A stretch of DNA of 35,795 bases, from the IMG/VR virus record IMGVR_UViG_3300041412_000011, positions 1 to 35,795 of that record. One strand, written 5' to 3'. The translations under genes were made by a program, and so were the position numbers. The stretch comes from a virus. Below the pieces are notes generated by a model. It saw only the letters and a program-made list of their open reading frames with translations, did no database searches and was not told where the DNA came from. Shown piece by piece: positions 7,653 to 15,073 of the stretch; the first letter of the stretch is position 1; the number at the start of each line of letters is the position of its first letter.

Positions 7653-8488
7653 TCACCTCCAGGCGCAGCGTGACTTCGCGATCGCCTCCACGAGCACCTT
7701 CAGCACGGCGGTGATCTCGCCCTGGCGCCGGCGGCTGTCGATCTCCAGGGCCTTGGAGTAGACGGCCGAGCGGATCGAGAGCTCGACGCCCTCGCAGGAC
7801 AGCCACGCCATGGGGTCACCGCCCGCGAGGGTGACCCAGGCGGCGTTCTCGATGAGGTTGTGGCCCCTTAGGGCCTTGGAAAATCCGCCTCGGCGTCCTT
7901 GCTCGCCTGAGCGGACCAGTCGCCGAGCTGGAGGGCGGCGATGGTCACGTCCCCGTCCGTGCAATAGGTGGCGCGCACGACGTCGACGGCCGTCGCCCCC
8001 TTGACCAGCGCCGGCCCGAGCATGGCGGCCAGGTCCGGGTCAAAGCGCGTCCAACGGCCCAAAGGGTCGCCTTCGCGCAGGGAGTACTGCGTCTCGTCGC
8101 CCGGGAGCATGGCGTAGACGCCAATGCAGGCATCGGCGAGCACCTGGGCGTTGGTCTGGATCTCCCAGTCGTCGATCTTGCGCTTCTGGAACATCTCCTG
8201 CACGCGCTGGGCGTGACTGGGCGACACCGGGCCGTAGCGGACGAAGACCTTCATCCCCATGCCGCGGCCACGCGGGGGCGGGACGTCCCAGCGGGGCACC
8301 TCGAGGTCGATGTAGAGCTCGTCGACGATCGAGGCGAGCTTGGCGTGCAGGTCGGCGAGCGGGCTGGCGGGCGGCGCGGGTTGGGCATGAAAAAGCCCGG
8401 CACCGGGCGCGCCGGTGCCGGGGTCGTCGGCGGTAGGAATCTCGTCGGCCGCGAGGGACTCGACGGGTTGGACTGTGAGGTTGCTCAT
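7653..8488 (-). CDS. Tail assembly chaperone, -1 frameshift fusion product (GT-like)
   Basis: Predicted 278-aa product. It reads the chaperone gene to Phe203, slips one base back on TTTT (7880-7883), and continues in the -1 frame as SKALRGHNLIENAAWVTLAG to a stop at 7653-7655. The downstream segment is open, protein-like and helical at its end (EITAVLKVLVEAIAKS). It has no good independent start: an internal ATG at 7809-7811 lacks a ribosome site and would drop the plausible GHNLIENAAW part. A gene pair with -1 frameshift immediately before the tape measure is a near-universal arrangement in long-tailed phages, so the fusion is expected. The slippery site is weak: only the P-site TTT re-pairs perfectly. 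Confidence 0.6.
7868..8488 (-). CDS. Tail assembly chaperone, short form (G-like)
   Basis: 206 aa, ATG behind AAAGGGAGCACGCCCTC. The N-terminal 45 residues are Pro/Ala-rich. The body is helical with MKVFVRYGPVSPSHAQRVQE, QTNAQVLADACIGVYAM and DPDLAAMLGPALVKGATAVD, as in tail assembly chaperones of actinophages. Position between tail tube and tape measure is diagnostic. In lambda-like systems this protein binds the tape measure protein during tail assembly and is absent from the virion. Near its 3' end lies the slip site for the longer product. Confidence 0.8.
   Translation of the reverse strand: MSNLTVQPVESLAADEIPTADDPGTGAPGAGLFHAQPAPPASPLADLHAKLASIVDELYIDLEVPRWDVPPPRGRGMGMKVFVRYGPVSPSHAQRVQEMFQKRKIDDWEIQTNAQVLADACIGVYAMLPGDETQYSLREGDPLGRWTRFDPDLAAMLGPALVKGATAVDVVRATYCTDGDVTIAALQLGDWSAQASKDAEADFPRP
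7880..7883 (-). other. Putative -1 ribosomal slippery site (TTTT)
   Basis: In the chaperone frame the codons are GAT TTT CCA AGG CCC TAA. Slipping back one base on TTT gives TTT TCC AAG GCC and bypasses the stop four codons later. Only the Phe codon re-pairs fully, so this is not a canonical X XXY YYZ heptamer. The site is inferred from the open downstream frame. Confidence 0.45.
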
Positions 8489-8526
8489 GAGGGCGTGCTC
8501 CCTTTCTGATGTTGCTGTTCGGCTGC

Positions 8527-8967
8527 TCAGTGAGCAGATGTCGTCACGTCGATGTCCACCTGCCAGAGACGGGCGGTCTCGCTGTTGGAGTCCACGCCGC
8601 CGTCCTTGACCGAGGTGAGCAGGCCGTGGAAGGTGCGCGGCGTCCCGAAGGCGGCCATGTTGGCGTCGAGCGGCTGCTCTGTCACGGTGGCGTTCGCCAT
8701 GCCGGCCAGGCTGCGGAGCTTGGCGACCATGTCCTGGTCGTTGCGGTACTCGTTGTCGTAGACGCGCTCGAGCGTGATCGTCCCGAACATGGGCAGGCTC
8801 GGGTAGATGACCTCGGTCTTGGAACCGCCCGGACGGTGCTTGACGGGCGTCGCCGTGGCGTCGCCCCCGTCGAGCTTGTCCCAGACGCCGCAGTCGATTG
8901 CCGCGGCTCCCTTCGGGGAGACCGGCGTGACGTGGAGATGTACTAGGAACTGCAGTGACGAGCTCAT
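8527..8967 (-). CDS. Tail tube protein (myovirus)
   Basis: 146 aa, ATG with AGGAGG 5 nt upstream. It lies just after the sheath gene. It contains YPSLPMFGTITLERVYDNEY and the ending RLWQVDIDV, matching T4 gp19-like tail tube proteins ('...fg.itleR......') that form the inner tube of contractile tails. Length is typical. Confidence 0.88.
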   Translation of the reverse strand: MSSSLQFLVHLHVTPVSPKGAAAIDCGVWDKLDGGDATATPVKHRPGGSKTEVIYPSLPMFGTITLERVYDNEYRNDQDMVAKLRSLAGMANATVTEQPLDANMAAFGTPRTFHGLLTSVKDGGVDSNSETARLWQVDIDVTTSAH

Positions 8968-8976
8968 GGATACCTC

Positions 8977-10515
8977 CTAGACGGGGATGTTCTGTGCGAC
9001 CGAGTACTGCACGACGTTGATGACCGTGAACTCGGCGTACGGCGAGAAGCGCACGCTGACCGTCGCCAGGAGCTCACAGGCAGCGAGCGTCGTCGGCGTG
9101 TTCACCTGGGGGCCCGTGTTGACCGAGAAGGCCTGCTCGGCCGTGGTGCCGAACAGGGCCCCCTGCTGCCAGAGGTCCTGGCAGACGCCGGCGAGCGCCC
9201 CGTTGAAAGCGCTGATCAGGTGGCCCTGCCCGTCGATCTGCTGGAAGGCGAACGGTGCCGCGGCGTTCTTGAGCTGGCTCGTGATCGCCATGCGCATACG
9301 GCCGAAGTTGGCCGGCACCCATTGCGGGTTCGTCGAGATCGAGACGTAGCCGTAGAGCTTGATGAGCCCGTTCATGTTGCGGATGACTGAGACGCCGGCC
9401 GAGTTCAGAAGGCCGCGGTCGGACTCGACGTAGCTCTGGGTGACGCCGATGGCGTAGCTCGAGATGCCGTTGTCGCCCGCGGCGGGCACGCCGGCGTTGT
9501 TGTTCTGGTCGCTCGATGCGATGAGAGCCGCTACGAGGGCCGACGGCGGCACGGTCCGGGTGGCGGCCACCGGTGAGGCGGTCGTCGAGGTGGCGGCGAT
9601 GCCGGGGATGACGACCCACGGGGCAAGGAACATGCCGTAGGAGCCGTCGACGCTGGCGATGGTGCCGACGGCGGTGACGATGGTGGCCGCCGTGGCCGTG
9701 TCGCTGTCGTCGCAGAGGGCGAAGCGGTTGTTCAACAGTGCCCCCGAGGCCGAGTCCAAAGCGCCGGCGTGGGCGATGAGGGCTTCCCAGCCCAGAGCCG
9801 TGGTGTGCCCGGGAGCTGAGACCTGGCCAGGCCCGAGCGTGTCGAGGAAGGCCGTCAGGGCGGTCGTCCATTGCAGCTCGACCACGTCAGCGAGGTCGTC
9901 GTTGCCCGTGGCGAGGACCGTGGCGCTGATGGTGGCCGGGTTGTTGTTCGGGGCCACGGTGACCGAGCCGTCGTTGACGATCGTGAACGGGAACGCCCAC
10001 GGAGTGGCGCCGGCCATGTTGGTCGCCCACGTAACGGCGTCGGCCGGCGAGTACAGGGTCGGGCTGACCCAGGACTGCCCGGTGGCGGGGTTGGCGATCG
10101 TGATGACGTAGCTGTTGGCCGGGGTGCCGGCGGCGACGGCCACGGTGCAGGCATTGCCCCACACGCCGGCGCCGTTGGCGGTCACGGTGAGGGTGTTGAG
10201 GGGCGTGCCGGCCTTGTCCTTCAACACGAGTGTGGCGGCGACGGCGCTGGGGCCGACGACGCGGCTCACGTAGGCGAGCACGCCGCCGTCGTGGAAGTAC
10301 TCGTCCAGGCTGTCGTAGAGCGTCGTGTAGCCCGAGCGCGTCCCGAGGTAGTTGGCGTAGTCGGTCATCGACGTGATCGGGATGGCGACGCCGGTGGGAC
10401 CCTGCGCAGCCTCACCGGTGACGAACCACGTCCCGGTCGACGGGGCGGCAGAGGGCGACGGTGCGGCGGCGGCTATGTCGACGTAGACGCCGGGGGCGGT
10501 GGGAACTGGACTCAT
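8977..10515 (-). CDS. Tail sheath protein
   Basis: 512 aa. The opening MSPVPTAPGVYVDIAAAAPS is the classical 'pGVYv.e' start of contractile tail sheath proteins. It is followed by TGTWFVTGEAAQGPTGVAIP and a 'f...fG' equivalent (TSMTDYANYLGTR). The C-terminal part has YGYVSISTNPQWVPANFGRM, FQQIDGQGHLISAFNGALAG and a final VSVRFSPYAEFTVINVVQYS, as in the conserved C-terminal domain that contacts the tube. The start overlaps the previous stop (ATGA). This gene establishes that the phage has a contractile tail. Confidence 0.95.
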   Translation of the reverse strand: MSPVPTAPGVYVDIAAAAPSPSAAPSTGTWFVTGEAAQGPTGVAIPITSMTDYANYLGTRSGYTTLYDSLDEYFHDGGVLAYVSRVVGPSAVAATLVLKDKAGTPLNTLTVTANGAGVWGNACTVAVAAGTPANSYVITIANPATGQSWVSPTLYSPADAVTWATNMAGATPWAFPFTIVNDGSVTVAPNNNPATISATVLATGNDDLADVVELQWTTALTAFLDTLGPGQVSAPGHTTALGWEALIAHAGALDSASGALLNNRFALCDDSDTATAATIVTAVGTIASVDGSYGMFLAPWVVIPGIAATSTTASPVAATRTVPPSALVAALIASSDQNNNAGVPAAGDNGISSYAIGVTQSYVESDRGLLNSAGVSVIRNMNGLIKLYGYVSISTNPQWVPANFGRMRMAITSQLKNAAAPFAFQQIDGQGHLISAFNGALAGVCQDLWQQGALFGTTAEQAFSVNTGPQVNTPTTLAACELLATVSVRFSPYAEFTVINVVQYSVAQNIPV

Positions 10516-10715
10516 TTCTCTTCCTCCTGGCTTTGGGCCGCGGGACGGGGGGGCTTTGCGGGCTCACTGGCCGCGACGAGACGGAGCTGGCCCTCCGCGA
10601 TCTGCCCGCGGTGGCGCTCCGACTCGGCGATCTCGGCGAGCTCGCCCGGATGGAGATGGCGACCGTCATCGAGACAGACGGCGTAGGTGGCGGTGTTGAC
10701 GACGCGGACGATCAC
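10512..10715 (-). CDS. Small conserved phage protein between neck and sheath genes
   Basis: 67 aa, GTG start with AGGAGG upstream, overlapping the sheath start by 4 bp. The sequence (VNTATYAVCLDDGRHLHPGE; AEIAESERHRGQIAEGQL) has the form 'N.t..p..v.dGr.l.pGe.ae........i..G.L'. This is a small beta-domain pattern seen in many phages near head-tail joining genes. The C-terminal 20 residues are charged and probably disordered. Function is unknown; translation is likely coupled to the sheath. Confidence 0.6.
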   Translation of the reverse strand: MIVRVVNTATYAVCLDDGRHLHPGELAEIAESERHRGQIAEGQLRLVAASEPAKPPRPAAQSQEEEK

Positions 10716-10745
10716 GGAGACCTCCTGCTCAGGGTTGAAAGAGGC

Positions 10746-11384
10746 TCAGGAGGCCTCTTGCTCCACGGTGACGCCGACATAGTCGACCTCGATCGGCGCG
10801 GCAGGTGCCAGCACCGAGGGCGTCGGGATGCCGCCGAAGGGACTCATCACGTTGGCGACCGTGACGCCGAAGCGTACGATGGTGGTCATGCGCCAGTAGG
10901 TCGAGGACCGGCCCTCGGAGGCGACGTTGTAGCCGTGCCACTTGGTGATCTCGGCGAAGCCCCCAAGCGACGGGTTCTGGGCGATGGCGCCCGTGACGGC
11001 GGCCGCATAGGCGTTGCCGACGGCCCTGGACTCGTTGAAGTCCTGCGTGCCCCCGAAGAAGACGGACACGCGGGCGTCGAAGGTGGCCCGGGTCGCGCCC
11101 TGGCCCGTGGCGCCGACGCTGGCCTTGCGTTCCGGCACGCCGATGGTGCCGGGCACGATGACCATGGACTGCGAGGTCTTGGGGGCTATCGGTCGTTCCG
11201 TGGGCTGGTAGAGGTAGGACTGGGGGACGACCAGGACGGGCGCGCCTAGCTGGCGGTTGATCTCGGCGATGTAGCTCGGCAACCATTCCTCGAGCGTGCG
11301 GATCATGGCCACCTCGACCGAGCCGCCCATGTAGAGCGGCCCGAAGGCGTCCGGGAGGTAGGAGAGGTCCCAGTCCACCGTCAT
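10746..11384 (-). CDS. Putative tail terminator / neck protein
   Basis: 212 aa beginning MTVDWDLSYLPDAFGPLYMG. The ATG overlaps the stop of the gpG-like gene (ATGA), which rules out a longer upstream start. Its place between the tail completion protein and the sheath, its size, and an alternating pattern near the end (YWRMTTIVRFGVTVANVMSP) are compatible with a tail terminator. No diagnostic motif was found. It contains one SPFGG segment that weakly resembles the SPF motif of other head genes. Confidence 0.55.
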   Translation of the reverse strand: MTVDWDLSYLPDAFGPLYMGGSVEVAMIRTLEEWLPSYIAEINRQLGAPVLVVPQSYLYQPTERPIAPKTSQSMVIVPGTIGVPERKASVGATGQGATRATFDARVSVFFGGTQDFNESRAVGNAYAAAVTGAIAQNPSLGGFAEITKWHGYNVASEGRSSTYWRMTTIVRFGVTVANVMSPFGGIPTPSVLAPAAPIEVDYVGVTVEQEAS

Positions 11385-11887
11385 GCCGACACCAGCTCCG
11401 CCGCCGCGGCGCCTTCGAGCAGCCAGCCCTCCAAGATGGCGGCCCACTCGAGCGCAGCCCCGTCTGCGGCCATGTCGACGATGCGGCGCTGCGGGGGCCA
11501 GCCCGCGCCCGAGGCATGGAGGCGGAAGCCGCCCGTCTGGTGCCAGTGGGCATAAGGGACGGTGGTCATCATGGCGACCGAGAACGGGGTCCATTCCGTG
11601 TCGAAGCCTTCGCCGCCGGCGAGAGAGGCCTGCAGGACGCCCGTGTCGACGAGGATCTGGTCGTAGTTGGTGTTCTGGCGCGCCCAGGATCCCGTCATGG
11701 AGATGGTGGAGTCGGCCAGCGGTGCCCAGCCCGGGCCGTTGTCGGTGAAGCGGCGCGCCTCGATCGAATGGAAGGACTCGACGATGGCGTCGAAGGCCAG
11801 CACCCAGTTAGAGGCCCTCTCCGTCATGCCAGTGAGGATGCCCTGGAGGGCTTCGCCGCCGTCGAGGGGTTCGTAGCCGACGGTCAT
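11381..11887 (-). CDS. Virion morphogenesis / tail completion protein (Mu gpG-like)
   Basis: 168 aa, ATG with AGGGAAG upstream. The signature of the gpG-like family (Phage_tail_S) is readable: a basic-aromatic start (FHSIEARRFTDNGPGWAPLA), a Ser/Thr helix, 'ILVDTGVLQASLAG', then YAHWHQTGGFRLHASGAGWP and PQRRIVDM. The 'iL..tG.L..Sl' and 'yA..hq.G' segments are characteristic. These proteins act at the head-tail joint or tail end to complete assembly. Position directly after the connector agrees. Confidence 0.8.
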   Translation of the reverse strand: MTVGYEPLDGGEALQGILTGMTERASNWVLAFDAIVESFHSIEARRFTDNGPGWAPLADSTISMTGSWARQNTNYDQILVDTGVLQASLAGGEGFDTEWTPFSVAMMTTVPYAHWHQTGGFRLHASGAGWPPQRRIVDMAADGAALEWAAILEGWLLEGAAAAELVSA

Positions 11888-11896
11888 GGCGCTTCC

Positions 11897-12586
11897 CTAG
11901 CTCTTGGCCCAATTGCTGAGCATCGCCGTTATCTGGAGCTCGATCTCGTCGAGGTTCATCCCCTTGCGGGATTGCGGCTCCATGTCGAGAATGATCATCT
12001 TGGCCGCCACGTAGCGGCAGAGCCGCTGCAGGTCGGCGGGGATGGCGACGGTGTAGCCACCCGAGTAGTTGATGACGATGTTCGTGCCCTCTGGGGCGAA
12101 GGTGCCGAGGCGGAGGCGGCATTCTCCCGTGTCGGGGTGCGGTCCGCCGCCTTCGATGGAGCTCGGGTCGACTTGGATCTGCGAGCCGAAGGTGAGCTCC
12201 AGCTTGATCGAGTTCACCGAGTAGGTCCACAGGTCGGCGTAATGCGGCGCCGTCTGGTCCACCCAGAACTTGCGGACGAGGTTGTCGGTCTGGTAGGCCG
12301 CCGCCTGAGACAAGCCCAACGATCCGTAGATGTCGAGCGGGCTGTCGGATGATGCCCCGTATTCGTTGGGGTCGATCCCGAAGAGCCTGTGCGATTCCGT
12401 CAAGTTGCTGAAGGGTGCCAGGCGGCGGCCTACCGAACTCTCGATGAAGGCGGTCGCCTCCACGAGAACTTGTGAGAGTGCCATCGGGTCCGATGCGGGC
12501 GCGTCCTCGCACAGCGACGGGAAAAACTGCTGGAACTGATCTGTCGTCGCCAATGCGGGCGGGATCGTGCTGACGAGATCGGACAC
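11897..12586 (-). CDS. Head-tail connector / adaptor protein
   Basis: 229 aa, GTG start with little visible ribosome site, 12 nt after the acidic linker gene. The N-terminus (LATTDQFQQFFPSLCEDAPA...LSQVLVEATAFIESSVGRRL) has the helical 'lit.eel...l.....d...l...i..A...ie...gr.l' form of gp6/gp15-like connectors. A beta region with VWTYSVNSIKLELTFGS-type strands follows, then a C-terminal helical bundle (IPADLQRLCRYVAAKMIILD; LDEIELQITAMLSNWAKS). Located between capsid and tail completion genes as expected for a connector that docks on the portal. Confidence 0.72.
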   Translation of the reverse strand: MSDLVSTIPPALATTDQFQQFFPSLCEDAPASDPMALSQVLVEATAFIESSVGRRLAPFSNLTESHRLFGIDPNEYGASSDSPLDIYGSLGLSQAAAYQTDNLVRKFWVDQTAPHYADLWTYSVNSIKLELTFGSQIQVDPSSIEGGGPHPDTGECRLRLGTFAPEGTNIVINYSGGYTVAIPADLQRLCRYVAAKMIILDMEPQSRKGMNLDEIELQITAMLSNWAKS

Positions 12587-12598
12587 GACGAGGGCGCG

Positions 12599-12940
12599 CT
12601 AGAGGGCTTCGGGGGCAGTCTCGTCGGCGACCGGCTCAGGCACGGGCTCGGGCTCAGGCACGGGCTCGGCGGGAGTGGCCTCGGTGACGGTCACCGGCTC
12701 CTCGACTGGCTCGGGCTCTGCCTCGGGCTCAGGCACGGGCTCGGCGGGAGTGGCCTCGGTGACGGTCACCGGCTCCTCGACTGGCTCGGGCTCTGCCTCG
12801 GGCTCGGGGACCACCTCGGACACCTCGGTGAAGGGGGAGGGCTGCGTGGTGCTCGGGAGCGGCGGGAGCGGCTGGACCTCGGCGAACTCGCTCTGGGTCA
12901 CGGCGCCCTGGGGCGCGTTGGGGACGGGGATGTCGGTCAT
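12599..12940 (-). CDS. Acidic Pro/Glu-rich repeat protein of the head module
   Basis: 113 aa, ATG overlapping the previous stop. About half the residues are Pro, Glu or Val. It contains two perfect copies of a 25-residue unit ([20 protein letters not shown]...) and no hydrophobic core, so it is probably disordered. It carries one QPSPFTEVS motif like the SPF motifs of the neighbouring gene, portal and terminase. Possible roles are capsid-associated accessory or assembly factor; no family recognised. Confidence 0.6.
   Translation of the reverse strand: MTDIPVPNAPQGAVTQSEFAEVQPLPPLPSTTQPSPFTEVSEVVPEPEAEPEPVEEPVTVTEATPAEPVPEPEAEPEPVEEPVTVTEATPAEPVPEPEPVPEPVADETAPEAL
12648..12797 (-). repeat. 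Two perfect 75-bp tandem repeats inside the Pro/Glu-rich gene
   Basis: Units 12648-12722 and 12723-12797 are identical by eye and a third copy starts (12798-12805) before diverging. The period is a multiple of three, so the frame is kept and 25 residues are duplicated. Shows recent expansion. Confidence 0.9.
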
Positions 12941-13209
12941 CTGCGTGGTCCTCTCTTGACTGCTGCGGGCTCGGGCTTGGTCAGCGCGTCGAGCTCTTCC
13001 TCGCTCAGCGACGCCAAGTCGTCTGCCATGCCGTTGGGCAGGTCTTCCGGGTCATCGGCGTGGACCGACGGGACGAACTCGCTCGGTGCGGGCTTGCTGT
13101 CGGCAAACGGGCTGCGCTTGACACGACCGAGCATGATGGCGGAAGCGGCCACCTCGGGTGAGACGGTGCCCGACGATTGTGCGAACGGGCTGGGTTTGGT
13201 TCCTGGCAT
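12937..13209 (-). CDS. Small SPF-motif protein of the head module
   Basis: 90 aa, ATG 5 nt after AAAAGGAGCACGC, end overlapping the next gene by 4 bp. It contains [10 protein letters not shown] (13180-13191) and [10 protein letters not shown] (13102-13113), two copies of a motif found in several other head-module proteins. An acidic helix ([17 protein letters not shown]) and a basic tail (KRGPRR) follow. No known family recognised. It lies between the capsid-proximal gene and the Pro/Glu repeat protein. Confidence 0.6.
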   Translation of the reverse strand: MPGTKPSPFAQSSGTVSPEVAASAIMLGRVKRSPFADSKPAPSEFVPSVHADDPEDLPNGMADDLASLSEEELDALTKPEPAAVKRGPRR

Positions 13210-13233
13210 GCGTGCTCCTTTTCTGCGACGGGG

Positions 13234-13470
13234 TTACGTCTGAGCGACCAGACGCGCCCGCGTGACCTGACGGGGTGTCTCTTCGTGGCCGATGACCTGG
13301 TAGGTGAATGTGCCGTTAGCCGCATGGATGACGATCTTGTCGGCGCTCCGCTCGCAGACCGCTGGATCAGCGGTGTCGAGCACCATGTCGGAGAACTCCT
13401 GCTCGTCTTCACCTGGTGTAAAGGTGATCGTGCCGTCTGGCCAGCGATTGATAATGCATTCGGTGTACAT
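13234..13470 (-). CDS. Small hypothetical protein after the capsid gene
   Basis: 78 aa from ATG at 13468-13470 (MYTECIINRWPDGTITFTPG). It contains beta-like stretches (IINRWPDGTITFTPG; DKIVIHAANGTFTYQVIGHE). A ribosome site AAAAGGAGCACGC is present but 14 nt from the ATG, longer than in other genes. An upstream in-frame ATG at 13543-13545 lies in the stem-loop behind the capsid gene and is unlikely. Function unknown. Confidence 0.55.
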   Translation of the reverse strand: MYTECIINRWPDGTITFTPGEDEQEFSDMVLDTADPAVCERSADKIVIHAANGTFTYQVIGHEETPRQVTRARLVAQT

Positions 13471-13500
13471 GGTCTTGGTGCGTGCTCCTTTTGTCGAGGG

Positions 13501-13556
13501 GCAAGAGAGGGGATGCCGGGGAGAAGGAGGTAAAGGCCCCGGCATCCCCCTCTTGC
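13501..13556 (-). terminator. Strong stem-loop after the major capsid gene
   Basis: Arms 13509-13521 (GGGGATGCCGGGG) and 13537-13549 are perfectly complementary (13 bp). The stem extends by 7 more bp (GCAAGAG / CTCTTGC) past a single bulged A, around a 15-nt loop. It begins 11 nt after the capsid stop. No run of T follows on either strand, so it may be an attenuator, RNA processing or mRNA-protecting element rather than a simple intrinsic terminator. Confidence 0.65.
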
Positions 13557-13566
13557 TGGCGGGCGG

Positions 13567-15015
13567 CTAGACGGCCAGCGTCGCGACGGCGTTGGTGGCC
13601 CGGGCCATGAACTGCGGGGCGCGGGTCGCAAGGCAGGTGTCGCAGACGAAGGCGAAGGGCAGGCTGTCCGGCGAGCTCGTGGTCGGGAAGACGTCCACCG
13701 TCTGCATCTCGCGCACGTACGGCCGGATGATGAAGTCCGGGTCACGCGGCAAGAGGTAGATGTTCCGCTGCCCCGTGAGGGGCGGCACCATGCTGGTGTT
13801 CGTGCCGACGTAGGCGGCCGGGTAGGTCGCAGGCACGGTCCCACCGTTGTGCGGGACCAGGGTGGCGCCGGTGTCGACTATCGACGTGGTCGGGATCGGC
13901 GTGACGCCGTCCGACAGCAATCCCACGTTGGCATCCACGTAGCCGAGCAGCGTCTCGCTGTTGGAGGCACCGCCGCCGGCCGTCCGCCACACCTTGTAAA
14001 GAATGGGGGACAGCGTCTGGCCGAGCTGAGTGACGGAGGGCGATGTCGCCCATGCCAAGGTGATGTAGTTCTCGCCGGAGTTGCTGCCGGTCGCCTGGCT
14101 GACCTCGTTGCCGGCCAGGATCTCGCCAAAACGGGCGATGACGGCGCTGACCTGGTACTTGTACGTGGTCGTGTCCGGCAGGCTGGCGGTGGAAGTCGAC
14201 CCTGTGGTGACGGTGATCGTGGTCATCGTGTTCGTGCGGGGGTTCAGGAACGAGCTCTTGATGAAGGGCACGTTGCGGTAGGTGGGCACGACCAGGCCCG
14301 CCGCCACCTCGGTGTTCGTGATCGCACCGGCGTCGGCCGCGTTGAAGCGCTGCTGGTTGGTCAACAGCTGGGCGACCTTGCTGTTCACGCCCGAGTCGAC
14401 GAGGAAGAAGTAGTCGTTGCCCCCGTCGGGGTAGACGGCCGCGTTCGATTCCACGAGCTCGATCAGTGCGTCGAAGATGGTCAGGTCGAGCGCGCCTGCG
14501 GTGACGCCCACGACGCCGCTCCAGTTGAGGGTGTTCTTCGCCGTGCTCGACGCGTCGGACACGAGCGTGTCCAGGCCGTCGAACTGGGGGTAGGGGCCGT
14601 TCAGCGTGGAAGCGGCGTTGCCCCAGATCAGGCCGGTCTCGACGTCCCATTCGAGGCCGCGTGCAGCGCCCTCGATTTCCTTCGCGCGCAAGGATCCGAT
14701 GAGGTCGGCCGTGACCGCCTCGGCGTAGCCGGTGACCCCACCGACGGCCTGCAGGTTCTTGATCGTGAACGGGTACTGCGTGTAGGTGCTCGTGCTGATC
14801 GGCCGGGCGCCGCCGTCTGTCACGAAGCCACCAGCCGCCACTTGTGAGCGCTGGTTGAAGTTGTAAACGGTCGAGCCCCAGCGGATGGACGGGAGCACGC
14901 GCACCAGGGGGGCATAGCGACGCTGGAGCTCTTGGACTACAGGGTCGATCTGCTTCTGGATCAGTGCCGCCGCGCCCGAGGCGCTGAGGACGGCCTCGGT
15001 CAGTTCAGTGGCCAT
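13567..15015 (-). CDS. Major capsid protein, HK97-like fold with Ig/Fn3-like insertion
   Basis: 482 aa, ATG 9-10 nt after AAGAAAGG. The N-terminal arm (1-60) and YPFTIKNLQAVGGVTGYAEA (81-100), SLRAKEIEGAARGLEWDVET (108-127), DALIELVESN (182-191) and YFFLVDSGVNSKVAQLL (202-218) follow the P-domain/A-domain order of HK97-type capsids of this subgroup. The C-terminus (RDPDFIIRPYVREMQTVDVF; residues 424-443) is the final A-domain strand. Residues about 262-395 look like an inserted immunoglobulin or fibronectin-type domain (TTTYKYQVSAVIARFGEILA; NYITLAWATSP; LYKVWRTAGG). Such insertions are surface-exposed in other capsids. No separate decoration protein gene is obvious nearby. Confidence 0.88.
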   Translation of the reverse strand: MATELTEAVLSASGAAALIQKQIDPVVQELQRRYAPLVRVLPSIRWGSTVYNFNQRSQVAAGGFVTDGGARPISTSTYTQYPFTIKNLQAVGGVTGYAEAVTADLIGSLRAKEIEGAARGLEWDVETGLIWGNAASTLNGPYPQFDGLDTLVSDASSTAKNTLNWSGVVGVTAGALDLTIFDALIELVESNAAVYPDGGNDYFFLVDSGVNSKVAQLLTNQQRFNAADAGAITNTEVAAGLVVPTYRNVPFIKSSFLNPRTNTMTTITVTTGSTSTASLPDTTTYKYQVSAVIARFGEILAGNEVSQATGSNSGENYITLAWATSPSVTQLGQTLSPILYKVWRTAGGGASNSETLLGYVDANVGLLSDGVTPIPTTSIVDTGATLVPHNGGTVPATYPAAYVGTNTSMVPPLTGQRNIYLLPRDPDFIIRPYVREMQTVDVFPTTSSPDSLPFAFVCDTCLATRAPQFMARATNAVATLAV

Positions 15016-15073
15016 GGTTCATGGTCCTTTCTTGGGAGAAGGTGCTTGCGAGTGGTTGGGCCAGCTGGGCGGG

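Noticed and set aside
7653-7811. Independent small gene starting at the ATG at 7809-7811
   Set aside because: No ribosome site nearby, and the open frame upstream of this ATG also looks coding, which fits the frameshift fusion better.
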